This document shows, piece after piece, positions 44,184 to 53,080 of a DNA stretch of 64,000 nucleotides (position 1 is the first letter of the stretch; each line of letters opens with the position of its first letter). The translations under genes were made by a program, and so were the position numbers. The stretch comes from Chondrus crispus (taxonomy: Eukaryota; Rhodophyta; Florideophyceae; Gigartinales; Gigartinaceae). Below the pieces are notes generated by a model. The model did not search any database. It was not told where the DNA came from and was given only the letters and a program-made list of their open reading frames with translations. The stretch spans positions 424,328 to 488,327 of the forward strand of contig NW_005179169.1 in assembly GCF_000350225.1 (NCBI RefSeq), written 5' to 3'.

Positions 44184-44290
44184 GACGCTGCAGCGTCTCG
44201 CGTCCATGTCGACGCGTCCCTGGGGCGAAGTTGTTTGACGCTGCAGCATGTCACGTCCCTGTCGATGCGTCCTCGGAGCGAATTTGTAGA
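44184..44290. repeat. Degenerate 53-bp tandem duplication
   Basis: Two related units start with gacgctgcagc at 44184 and 44237, about 80% alike by eye, inside the TIR element. Confidence 0.7.
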
Positions 44291-44367
44291 ACCCACAGTG
44301 TCCTCCCCGTTGCGTTCAGGCAATTTATGGCGCTGTATGCCTCTGTAAGTCAGCACCGTCGCTCTGG

Positions 44368-44424
44368 GACACCTGTCCACTACTAACGTAAGGAAAAGGA
44401 CACCTGTCCACTACTAACGTAAGG
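44368..44424. repeat. 31-bp tandem duplication
   Basis: A 26-bp unit beginning gacacctgtccactac occurs at 44368 and again at 44399, without changes. Confidence 0.9.
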
Positions 44425-44514
44425 GGAAGGCGTGTACTTACATTAATAAATTAATAAATGACCGGCAAACTCGGGCAAGCAAAGCAAACCCGGGCAAGTT
44501 AAGACCCTCCCTTA

Positions 44515-45561
44515 TATCCTAAAGAAACTACGTGCTCCCAAGCTCCAGGGCAGTGTTCTCTACTGAATCAAACTAAAGACGGCTGACCGGTATTTTGACC
44601 GGTATTCCCCCTGCTGCTTGAGGGAGGAAGATGTGATGACACGTAATGCAGCTTCTGCACTTACAGTACCGGATCGTCGCTGATCGATGGGACTAAATCG
44701 GCTGGGGGATGTGTCACAAGTTGTATGCGTGTACACGTATAGAAGATCCCGCAATGCTACAGTACACACGATGCTATGGTAGGAATGAATTGGGGCACTG
44801 GCACATGTGCGCAGGGAAATGGCAATTTGCGGCCTGATTCGCAACGTACGCTACAGACCACCAGCGTTTCAATGGTATTCGCGACCGTTGACGATACCGA
44901 CACGGCTTGTGTACACAAGCCGTGTCGGTTTAATTATAAGTTGCCACATGCGGTGGTAAGTTCTAGTGCAATAAACTGATAGATATAGGGGTACCGCAAA
45001 GAGAGAGAGAATAGAGAGGGCAGTAGCGACGCGCTGGCGATTTGTGCCTTCCAACTTTGCTCGTTGAGTAGTACCCTCCTTCCCCACTGCGACACGTCCA
45101 AGGATGTCTTCATGCATGGATCCTATAACTGCACACGTGCCACTCGGACTTCGGATTCGGGAAAGCGCCGAGTTGTGCCGGCTGCATGAATTCGGCAAAG
45201 ACAACAACCTCGAGTGCACCGCGCAAAACGTGGAAAGCAACACTCCACATACACCTTTTCACTTTCATTCGTTACTACTGAAGGATACCGCACTCTCACA
45301 CAGATTCAATCCTCATCATATTCCCTCTCTACAGACTTCGCCACTGACCGACATCCGGTCGGCGTCGGAGAGAATACCATAGATAAAAACTCTGAGATTA
45401 GCTTCAAAGCATCTTGCAGCTCTTAAAGCCCAGCAGCGGAATGGTCTTCTGCACCCCTCCCCCATCAAACCGTGTGCAAGAAACGGCTCGAAACAACCTC
45501 TTTTCTCACTCGCGCCCGGTTCCGTCCGGGCTCTCAATACCTCGTGCCACGCCCTCGCAAT
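44515..45561. other. Intergenic DNA between transposon and APRT gene
   Basis: Short frames only. A perfect 34-bp palindrome lies at 44896-44929. TACAGTA occurs at 44662 and 44758. The last part is the 3' flank of the APRT gene. Confidence 0.5.
44896..44929. repeat. Perfect 34-bp palindrome
   Basis: Two 17-bp arms without a spacer, centred between 44912 and 44913 in ...tgtaca.... No coding context. Confidence 0.9.
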
Positions 45562-46568
45562 CTACTCCTCGCAAAACGTGAGCAGCGCATGCGCGTCAAT
45601 ATACGCCTCCTCCTTGAGCCTCCGCCTGCCCTGGAGCGACTCGGACATAATTTCCATGACTACCGCGACTTCCACGATCGTCGCCCCCGCCAGTCGCAGC
45701 AAGTTGCACGCCGCGGTCGCCGTACCGCCGGTCGCCAGCAGGTCGTCGACGAGCACCACGCGCGGGCTCGTCACGCGCGCGGTGTCGAACGAGTCCGACG
45801 CAACCTCCAGCGTGTCCTTCCCGTACTCCAGCTCGTAATCTTCTGACAGAATTGAGCTGGAACCCTCCGGACCCGGCGGGATCTTCCCCTTCTTTCGCAC
45901 CATGATGAACCCGCAATTCAGCGCGTAGGCGACTGTCCGCGTCCGCGCGCGACCGAAAAAGAACCAGGAAACGGAATACTGTTAGTCGCAACTCGTTGCA
46001 TGGAGCGCGTGCCCTCCGCCTAACGTGGGGGGGGGGGGGGGGGGGGGGGGGGGNNNNNNNNNNNNNNNNNNNNNNNNNNNNNNNNNNNNNNNNNNNNNNN
46101 NNNNNNNNNNNNNNNNNNNNNNNNNNNNNNNNNNNNNNNNNNNNNNNNNNNNNTGGGGGGGGGGGGAGGGGGAAACGTACGTGCACAGCCGACAGTGAAC
46201 CCCCTGGCGTCGATGCCGGCGACGTGCGTGATAAAGCCGCCGCCATATCTTTCCGCGAGGGAGTCAATACACTGCTTTAGCGCGCGCGCATCTGCAAGCA
46301 AAGGGTTCATATCAAGGAATGCGGTGCCCTTCTTTGGCCAGTCGGGCGCGCGTCGCACAAGGCTGCGGACGTATGCTTCGTGGACGCCGAGCACGCCAAG
46401 GCCAGGCATGGGCTGGAGTGGGACGCTGCCCATGCGTTTAAGGACGGCGGCGGTGGCGGCGGCAGCGGGTGTGGTTGCGGCGGCGTCGGCGGAGCTCTCG
46501 ATGTCCGCGAAGGCCTCCGGCGGCGGGGCGGTGGCGCCGACGACGGGCGGCATGCTGGACGACTCCAT
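45562..46568 (-). CDS. APT: Adenine phosphoribosyltransferase (one intron spanning the N gap)
   Basis: The enzyme joins adenine and PRPP to form AMP in purine salvage, usually in the cytosol. Exon 1 runs to 46181 and contains DWPKKGTAFLDMNPLLAD and GIDARGFTVG. Exon 2 (45932-45562) contains GFIMVRKKGKIP, LEYGKDTLEV, the PRPP-binding motif VVLVDDLLATGGTA, and the C-terminal LQGRRRL. The intron (46180-45933, GTACGT...ACAG) is my inference: removing it gives GFTVGCALAYALNCGF, which fits the family exactly. It contains G/C homopolymer runs and a 100-base N gap. I chose the ATG at 46568, just after a polypyrimidine tract (252 residues); ATGs at 46673 (287) and 46433 (207) are alternatives. The usual length is about 180, so an N-terminal extension, possibly a transit peptide, is likely. 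Confidence 0.88.
46054..46153. other. Assembly gap, 100 N
   Basis: Exactly 100 undetermined bases, flanked on both sides by G runs, lying within the inferred APRT intron. The round number suggests a gap of unknown length. Confidence 0.98.
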
Positions 46569-48119
46569 GGGCTCAAGGGAGGAGGGTGCGGATGGGCGCG
46601 TACGCAGAAGGGGGGGGGCGGGGGGGTGGATGGGGGTCTGAAACGGGTGCCCCGCTTGTTGCGTGAAGGGCATGGTCTACATCGCGGGGTTCGTAGGTGC
46701 GTGAGGGTGGCGAAGAGGGAGGTTTTTTTTATTGTGGCAAATGGTGGGGGCTATTTTTTGGTACAGTATGATGAACATGGTATCTACTGCCGGCTGCAGC
46801 TGTGCCACTATGGGCGGTTCGGATCAAATGATTGGATCTAGGAGCTACACGTAACGACTGGGGCGTTGCAGCATTGCTGGAGTGGCGGCTTGCATTGTTG
46901 GATGGGGAGCCTGTGAGGTCGGTTCTCGACATCTGCACAATCACACTGTGAGGGGCTGCGGGGTGCACGCGAGACCCGGAGAGAGGTGAACACCCTCAGG
47001 GAGTGAGGCCTTGTTGGGGGGTCAGCGATTTCGGAACGGAAGGGGATGGAATGTGGGGAAGGGCGGGTTTGTCAAGACCAAACACGAGGCTCTGATCACG
47101 CGTGGGCATGTGCGTTCCAGTGACATCACACCTACAGTAATTGCAAAGACACATTCGACATACGGTGCTGCCGGCGGCATCGGTTTCTCGACAGGAAGAG
47201 GGATTTATTCCACGTACACACAAAAGGCCAGTCTTCATACGAAACGGGTACCCTTCGAAGGGTACTGTCAATAGCTTCTCTGCTGTAGACGATTGTGCGC
47301 AACTGTAGCGCACCGATCTGAGGCGATGGGGTCGAGGCTCCTGCGATCATTGATATGTGGTATAAAGGCTTGGGAATCGCGGGTGAGTCCAAGTGGACGC
47401 GTCGAAATTGGCGCATGCGAAAAGAGCCATGCGCCGGCGAATGGTCGCAAAATGACCCGGGGCTCACGTGCGACTCACCCTTACACAAAGCCACCTCAGG
47501 GCCTTAGCCCGAATTGTACTGTGCAGAGCAGCGGATATGTGCTGTGGGAGCGTGGGAATTGTTTGTGAAACAGAACATACAGAAACAGAAGAGTCAGAAA
47601 CAGAACTGCGAATGCACAATGAGTATCTGCTGCGGTTGCTACGATACTGTACTACCTTGCAATTCACGCAGTAAAACTTTGTTGGCTTTAAGCATTGCGT
47701 CGAGCTTGTTGTAACCGTCAACGCAGGGCCTACGCGCTTTACGACACGTAACAATTCTCAAAAGGCAGGGGAGGCGAGGCAGAGCGTGGTGGGTCTTGCA
47801 CTCGTTTCCAAATCGCGTGGACAGGAATTCTTTTGTGATTTCCACTTTTTTAGTGTGGCGATGGGACGGGTACAGTAGTTGGTGAAAATGGAAAATTAAT
47901 ACGAGGCAAAAGCAATTACCGGGAAGAAATATCTAGAAGCGGAAAGAAATTAAGGGAAGAAAAGTGCGCAGGAGGGCCCGCTGGCAAATTTCAACGTGAC
48001 GTCCAATTGTCGGCCTCGCAGCTCTCGCGAAAAAAGCTACTCCAGTGCTCTGCAGTCTAGACGCCCGAGCCAGCCGTTGGAGGATGTGAGAAAACACCTC
48101 CTGCTCTATTTGCCTTCAC
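46569..48119. promoter_or_regulatory. Divergent promoter region between APRT and ubiquilin
   Basis: No gene seen. On the minus strand a pyrimidine-rich tract (46570-46640) leads into the APRT ATG. TACNGTA motifs occur at 46762, 47645 and 47871. A perfect 18-bp palindrome lies at 47248-47265. The short frames here look like chance. Confidence 0.45.
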
Positions 48120-48342
48120 ATCAAACAGCAATCACCGTTTCCTTCCCTCCGTTCCTTCCCTCCCCCCACCCGTCCGAGACCTTTCCGCCCTTTAACCGTC
48201 CTCCCGCTCCCCCGACCGTCACTTATTCCGCCCCCTTCCTCCTCCCCTTTTCCATCTTCCCCCTTTCCCATCCTCCCCCTTTCTCATTCCCCCCGCCCCC
48301 TCACTTTTCATTCCCTCCCCCTATCCCTACTCCCTCCTCGCC
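48120..48342 (+). promoter_or_regulatory. Polypyrimidine leader of the ubiquilin gene
   Basis: Over 200 bases almost wholly of C and T lead directly to the ATG. Transcription probably starts within or just upstream of it (inference). Confidence 0.6.
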
Positions 48343-49983
48343 ATGGCGCTAAACATCATCGTCAAGAACACCACGGGCACCCGCTTCGAAATGCAGATTT
48401 CCTCGCTCGCCGAGACTGTTGCCGACTTCAAGGTCCGTCTGGCCACCTCAACAGGCATCCCCGCCGCCTCGCAGCGCCTAATTTTCCGCGGTCACATCCT
48501 CAAAGACGCCCAAACTTTCGAGCAGATTAAGGCCAAGCACGGCCTGGAGTCTGGCCAGAGCATGCATGTCGTCCCGTCCCCGTCTTCCGCTCCCTCTGCG
48601 TCCGCCAACGCGACACCCTCCACCCCGACCGCACCGTCGAGTAACCAAACAAACGCCGCCCCGGCACCGCAACTCCCCACCGGCATGCCCAACATGGCTG
48701 AGATGCAGCAGCAGCTGTTGCAGAACCCAGAGCAAATGCAAGCCATGATGAACTCCCCCCTCATGGAAAACATTATGAACAACCCGCAGGTCGCACGCAG
48801 TTTGATGATGGCCAATCCCCAGATGAGAGACCTGCTCGACAGAAATCCAGAGCTGGCACACGTCTTTAATGATCCGGCTACGTTTCGCCAGATGATGCAA
48901 ATGGCAAGAAATCCCTCACTCATGAACGAGATGATGAGGAACACGGATAGGCAGATGGCCAATATTGAAATGATGCCGGGCGGCTTTGATGCGCTGCGTC
49001 GCATGCACGAAAACATCCAGGCCCCTTTGATGGACGCTACTCAGGGCTTCAACCCAGGCAACCAAACAAACGCGAATCGCCCCAATGCCGCGGATGACAA
49101 CCCTTTTGCATCGCTATTCCAGCAGAATACCCCGTCGAATACGCCGATGCCCAACCCATGGGCCCCAAACAATGGCGTCCAACCTAATGCCGCCCCGCGA
49201 GCTCAGCCCACTATGAACACCGGCGCCACAGCTGGGACTGCCAACGGTAACGCTTTTGCGCAATTGTTTCAAGGTGTGGGCGGAGCGGACAACGGCGCTG
49301 CGGGTGGTACGCCGGGGGTTATGCCCGGCTTTCCTGGTATGGGAATGGGCACCGGAGGGATGCCGGGTTTGCCGCCAGGAATGGACATAGAACAGCTCAC
49401 CCAATTGATGGAGAACCCTATGATGCAACAGATGATGGATAGTTTGCTGAGCAATCCGCAAACCCTGCAAGCCATGATCAACAGCGACCCCTCCATGCGC
49501 GCCGCGATGGAAAACAACCCGCAAATGGCCCAAGTCCTTCAAAACCCGGAGATGTTGCGGACCATGATGAACCCCGAGGTTATGAGAAGCATGCGGCAGC
49601 TGCAAAATGCTTTCGGTGGTATGGGCATGGGAGCGACGCCCGGCGCAACGCCCACTCCACCGGGGACGGGCGCTGGTCAGACGCCCAACACGGGTCAGAC
49701 GCCATCCCCCACACCACAAGCGACTGGAGGCATGGATGCGGGGGCGCAGATGAATGGCTTTATGGCGATGATGAACGCCATGGCAGCTGGAGGGGCACCG
49801 GGGGCCAACACCGCGCAACCACAGATGACGCAGGAACAGCTTGAGGAAATGTATAGTACCCAGCTTCAGCAGCTCCGGGATATGGGCTTCTTGGACAAGT
49901 CCATGTGCCTCCAAGCACTCCAACAATCACGGGGCAACGTCTCGGCAGCGATCGAAAATCTTCTCAGCAGGTTTGGAGGGTAG
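48343..49983 (+). CDS. DSK2: Ubiquilin (Dsk2-type proteasome shuttle)
   Basis: A 546-residue, single-exon gene. Residues 1-76 are a ubiquitin-like domain (LNIIVKNTTGTRFEMQI, ending HVVPS). The middle is Gln/Met/Asn-rich with STI1-type helices (for example NPEQMQAMMNSPLMENIMNN at about 130, NPMMQQMMDSLLSNPQ at about 360) and Pro/Gly-rich linkers. The last about 45 residues form a UBA domain (QLQQLRDMGF ... AIENLLSRF). Ubiquilins bind ubiquitinated or misfolded membrane proteins through UBA and STI1 and the proteasome through the ubiquitin-like domain, mainly in cytosol and nucleus. Length and domain order are normal for the family. It is convergent with ALIX (625-base gap) and divergent from APRT. 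Confidence 0.95.
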   Translation: MALNIIVKNTTGTRFEMQISSLAETVADFKVRLATSTGIPAASQRLIFRGHILKDAQTFEQIKAKHGLESGQSMHVVPSPSSAPSASANATPSTPTAPSSNQTNAAPAPQLPTGMPNMAEMQQQLLQNPEQMQAMMNSPLMENIMNNPQVARSLMMANPQMRDLLDRNPELAHVFNDPATFRQMMQMARNPSLMNEMMRNTDRQMANIEMMPGGFDALRRMHENIQAPLMDATQGFNPGNQTNANRPNAADDNPFASLFQQNTPSNTPMPNPWAPNNGVQPNAAPRAQPTMNTGATAGTANGNAFAQLFQGVGGADNGAAGGTPGVMPGFPGMGMGTGGMPGLPPGMDIEQLTQLMENPMMQQMMDSLLSNPQTLQAMINSDPSMRAAMENNPQMAQVLQNPEMLRTMMNPEVMRSMRQLQNAFGGMGMGATPGATPTPPGTGAGQTPNTGQTPSPTPQATGGMDAGAQMNGFMAMMNAMAAGGAPGANTAQPQMTQEQLEEMYSTQLQQLRDMGFLDKSMCLQALQQSRGNVSAAIENLLSRFGG

Positions 49984-50607
49984 ACAACCGTTTGGCGTAT
50001 TAAACTAGCAACAATTTGCCATTGCCATGTACCCGTCCTGCAGCATGTGGCCTGTCTGTGCTCGTGAGTTTGGCTGCATTGTTGGGATGATTCGCATCTC
50101 CACGCAGCTCCAGCTGACTTGCGCGTGCGCGGTTAGTGGAACTTCTCCCGAACGACTGGCAGAGATCCTTTTCCCAGCGGACGCGAGTTGAGGAGGAACG
50201 AAATCGCGCACGCTCGACGTAGACTTTTTCGAAACATGGAACTTGTTCAGTGCAAGGAAATTAGTGCTAATCTCGCTTGCGTGGTTCTAATCATTTCTGC
50301 TCAGTGTTCATCGCTTGCCATAGATTTCGTCTCCCCAGATTCGAGCGACCACGTTTTATGCATAATGTTAATGGCATTAGTGTTTATACTCAGATTTCGT
50401 ACGGCCTTTCTCAACTTAAATGTTGTAATTCTACATGACTGTCCGCGGAGTCGGGCGGCCCAACCTGAGACTACTGACGTCTCCACAATCCTGGTGATCT
50501 TTGATACGGTTTGTTGAGATTCGTGTTGGCTCTTGTCCTGCCTATTGGGGCTTCTTGCCTGTTCGTGCTTCGGAGCGCCCGGAAGACATGGCTGTGCGCC
50601 AGTTAAC
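49984..50607. other. Intergenic region between convergent genes
   Basis: Holds the 3' ends of ubiquilin and ALIX transcripts. No further gene seen. Confidence 0.6.
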
Positions 50608-52905
50608 TCATTGATGTGGCCCAGACGGATATAGATTGCCTTGCGGTGGGTATCCTGGTCCACTGGAATATTGTGGGACTCTGAGAAGGTCTTGAGCTTC
50701 GGCCCGTCGAGCGACTACGAATCCTTCCACGTCCCTTCTCAGAGCAGAAAGCGTATCTTGGCGAATTGTATAAAACATAACGCCGTCCTTCAGGTGGCCC
50801 AAGAGTTCCTTGCACTTTTGTGCTGAGGCTTGGTGTTTGTAAATATTAATCATCTTTTGTTTGTCGGCATCTGCCGTGTAGTTGGTCTGCGCCGGTGCTG
50901 GCAAAGTTAGACGAACATTCGCATCGGACAAAAACTGTGCAACAGCCTCCATTTCTGCACGCATGTCTGTTCCTCGTTGCTGCAAACCGCCATACACCTG
51001 CTTAATCAATGCATCGCATCGCTCAGTATCTCCATCCGGAATTCCAGAGGTCGCAGCATAGGGGTTTTCTAGATGCTTCTTCTTTTCAAAGTCTTGGATG
51101 ACGGAGATCTTCTCAGAGAGAAGGCGTTTTCCAGTTGCTACCTTTGGTTGCATCTCTGAAATAATTGCTTCTGCTCTTTCCGCTTTCCCAGAGGAAGGCG
51201 GGGGCGTGGGGCGTGCGGTTGGAGCGGAAAACCCTCTAATGTCCTCTTGCTCCATTTCTCGCATACCAGTTGCATGACTTGCAATTTGGTCCTTCACTAT
51301 CAAGTCTGCATTTGCGGCCTGCTCCATTTCCCCGCGGATCGTCTGAAGATGACTAAGGTAAGGATGTGATAGACTCGCACTAGTCGGCCGCGTGACATGG
51401 ATTCGAGATCGAAGCTGCCTGTCTTCACTGTCTTCCATGTGGAGCAGGCCCTCAACCCCCTGAACTTGCAACTTCACTTCTGTCGCAAGCTTCAGAACTT
51501 CATTCTGTAGTTCTGACAACCTAGAAACGCCGCCACCCTCCTGGGCATCTCGCAATATGTCAATGGCATTCTGCTCATCTGTCGATGAAGGGCCTGGTTG
51601 CCACGAAACGGGCCGACCTGACTCAGCTGAAATGGAAGCGCGAGTAGAGGAAATGCATTTTTCAACCTTGATGATGATTTCTTGCAAATGAACTGCAGTC
51701 GTGTTAATGGCGGAAACCTCTTCCGCGACGGTTTGCGCAACCATGTTTGAATACCATGCAGCGACACCTGTGAGTTCCGTTGAGAGGGGCTCCGGGAGTC
51801 CATCTAGTACCTTGAGGCGTTCATCCACGGGTTCATTTTGGAGGATGATACTGATATCGGACGGCTTGACGCTTTGCCTACCAGTAATCGGAGGACACGA
51901 CGGAGCCGGGGAACAAAAATATACGGTTCTATTCTCCTGCTCGGCATCGTCCTTTCTGTTCTTAATGTTGAGCTGGAGGGTATTCAGAGCTTCAACGAGC
52001 TTGTTCTTGAGGGTGGCGACTGCGGCTAGCGAGGAAGTATCTAGAGAAGTAACGGTTGTGAGGCCAGTTTGCACGGATTTGCTTGCCATAGAGATTCGGG
52101 TAAGTTGCTGAGGCATGTTATGGCTATCGCTGCATGCATTCGCCTGTGCCGACTGGGCGACGACGTCAAAATAGGCGGCGAGGGCGCCTGCTGGCTTGCC
52201 GACATACCCGTTGATACAAGTGTTGACAACGTCCGGGTCGCGGCAAGTCTCCTGCGCTATCAAGTAGAAGTCCCTGGTGCCGATGGCATACCTGGCCATA
52301 ATAGCGTTGCTGTTGCCCATCTCCAGGGCGATCTCATACAAGGCCTGCTGGGCGTTGCCAAGCATGACATACTCGAGGGCCTTCAAGGCCGGGGGGTACA
52401 AATCGCAGGTAACCTTACGAATCCCCCCGGGTGACGGGAGTTCTGCCGCGGCCTTGAAGTAGCCCGCGGCGGTCTGAAAGTGCCTCGCCGCAAGTTTCAT
52501 GGCGCCTGGGTCGGCCCTCCTGGTGCGGAAGGCGGTGGTGGCCAAGTGGGTCTCGCAGACGGCGAGGTTGAACAGGGCTGCGACGCGATCTAGTTTGAGG
52601 TCGTTGAGGACGGCGACGTCGTCGCCGTCGAAGGCGTTGACCCAGAGCAGCTCGACGGCGGTCTCGGAGGGGATGCCCTTCTCGGTGACGACGTACTCCA
52701 GCGCGGCGAGGTAGCGTGTCACGCCAGTGCGCACTGACTCCGTCGTCGGCGGCTCGTGCAACGCAGTGCGCAGGTTCTGGAAGGCGCGGCACGCCGAGAC
52801 GGAGCGGGCCGCCGCCGACTCGCCGCGCGTCTGCGCGATCGTGTTGTAGAGAGAGGTGTTCACGTCGACTTTGCGCGCCAGCTTGGCGCCAGGGGTTAGG
52901 AACAT
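50608..52905 (-). CDS. ALIX/PDCD6IP-like Bro1-domain protein
   Basis: A single-exon, 765-residue protein. Residues about 1-360 form a Bro1 domain (start MFLTPGAKLARKVDVN; later LKLDRVAALFNLAVCETHLA, in part a signature of the family); residues about 370-700 form the coiled V (LYPXL-binding) domain (MASKSVQTGLTTVTSLDTSS through DLLRVPQ). The end is a very short Pro/Gly/Tyr tail (YSSGPGYPPQGNLYPSG) in place of the long proline-rich region of animal ALIX. ALIX proteins link cargo to ESCRT-III (CHMP4/Snf7) in vacuolar sorting, budding and abscission. The open frame continues 113 codons upstream, but that part is a proline-run translation of a pyrimidine tract, so I use the ATG at 52905. It is divergent from the ACP gene. 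Confidence 0.92.
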   Translation of the reverse strand: MFLTPGAKLARKVDVNTSLYNTIAQTRGESAAARSVSACRAFQNLRTALHEPPTTESVRTGVTRYLAALEYVVTEKGIPSETAVELLWVNAFDGDDVAVLNDLKLDRVAALFNLAVCETHLATTAFRTRRADPGAMKLAARHFQTAAGYFKAAAELPSPGGIRKVTCDLYPPALKALEYVMLGNAQQALYEIALEMGNSNAIMARYAIGTRDFYLIAQETCRDPDVVNTCINGYVGKPAGALAAYFDVVAQSAQANACSDSHNMPQQLTRISMASKSVQTGLTTVTSLDTSSLAAVATLKNKLVEALNTLQLNIKNRKDDAEQENRTVYFCSPAPSCPPITGRQSVKPSDISIILQNEPVDERLKVLDGLPEPLSTELTGVAAWYSNMVAQTVAEEVSAINTTAVHLQEIIIKVEKCISSTRASISAESGRPVSWQPGPSSTDEQNAIDILRDAQEGGGVSRLSELQNEVLKLATEVKLQVQGVEGLLHMEDSEDRQLRSRIHVTRPTSASLSHPYLSHLQTIRGEMEQAANADLIVKDQIASHATGMREMEQEDIRGFSAPTARPTPPPSSGKAERAEAIISEMQPKVATGKRLLSEKISVIQDFEKKKHLENPYAATSGIPDGDTERCDALIKQVYGGLQQRGTDMRAEMEAVAQFLSDANVRLTLPAPAQTNYTADADKQKMINIYKHQASAQKCKELLGHLKDGVMFYTIRQDTLSALRRDVEGFVVARRAEAQDLLRVPQYSSGPGYPPQGNLYPSGPHQ

Positions 52906-53080
52906 GCTGGCGGGAGGTGGCTGGGAAGGGGGGAGCGGAGGAGGGGGTGGTGGTTGAGATGAAGGATTTAATGAAAGGGGAGAAAAGGGTGGGTCCCGTG
53001 GAGGAGAAGAGGGGGGGGGAGGGGGGTTGCGGGGCGTCTGTGGGGGGCGTCTGGGGGGGGGGGGCGCCTTGATGAGTTCC
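52906..53080 (-). promoter_or_regulatory. Polypyrimidine leader of the ALIX-like gene
   Basis: On the minus strand nearly all bases are C or T from about 53080 down to the ATG, in line with the leaders of neighbouring genes. Confidence 0.6.

Larger units (their letters stand above)
43267..44511. mobile_element. 1245-bp non-autonomous DNA transposon, PIF/Harbinger-like
   Basis: Terminal inverted repeats begin GGGAGGGTCTTAACTTGCCC and match at 27 of 28 positions between the two ends. Both ends are flanked by tta (43264-43266 and 44512-44514), the 3-bp TWA duplication typical of PIF/Harbinger elements. The subterminal parts contain further shuffled copies of the tttgc and gcccg units. No transposase frame is visible inside, so it depends on an enzyme encoded elsewhere. 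The interior carries two small tandem repeats (44184-44290 and 44368-44424). Confidence 0.75.

Noticed and set aside
45596-46673. Proline-run frames across the 100-N gap
   Set aside because: They translate poly-C and unknown bases; the flanks fit an intron in the APRT gene better.
49114-49926. 270-codon minus-strand frame with many histidines
   Set aside because: Exact antisense shadow of the ubiquilin gene; His runs come from reverse-complemented Met/Gln codons.
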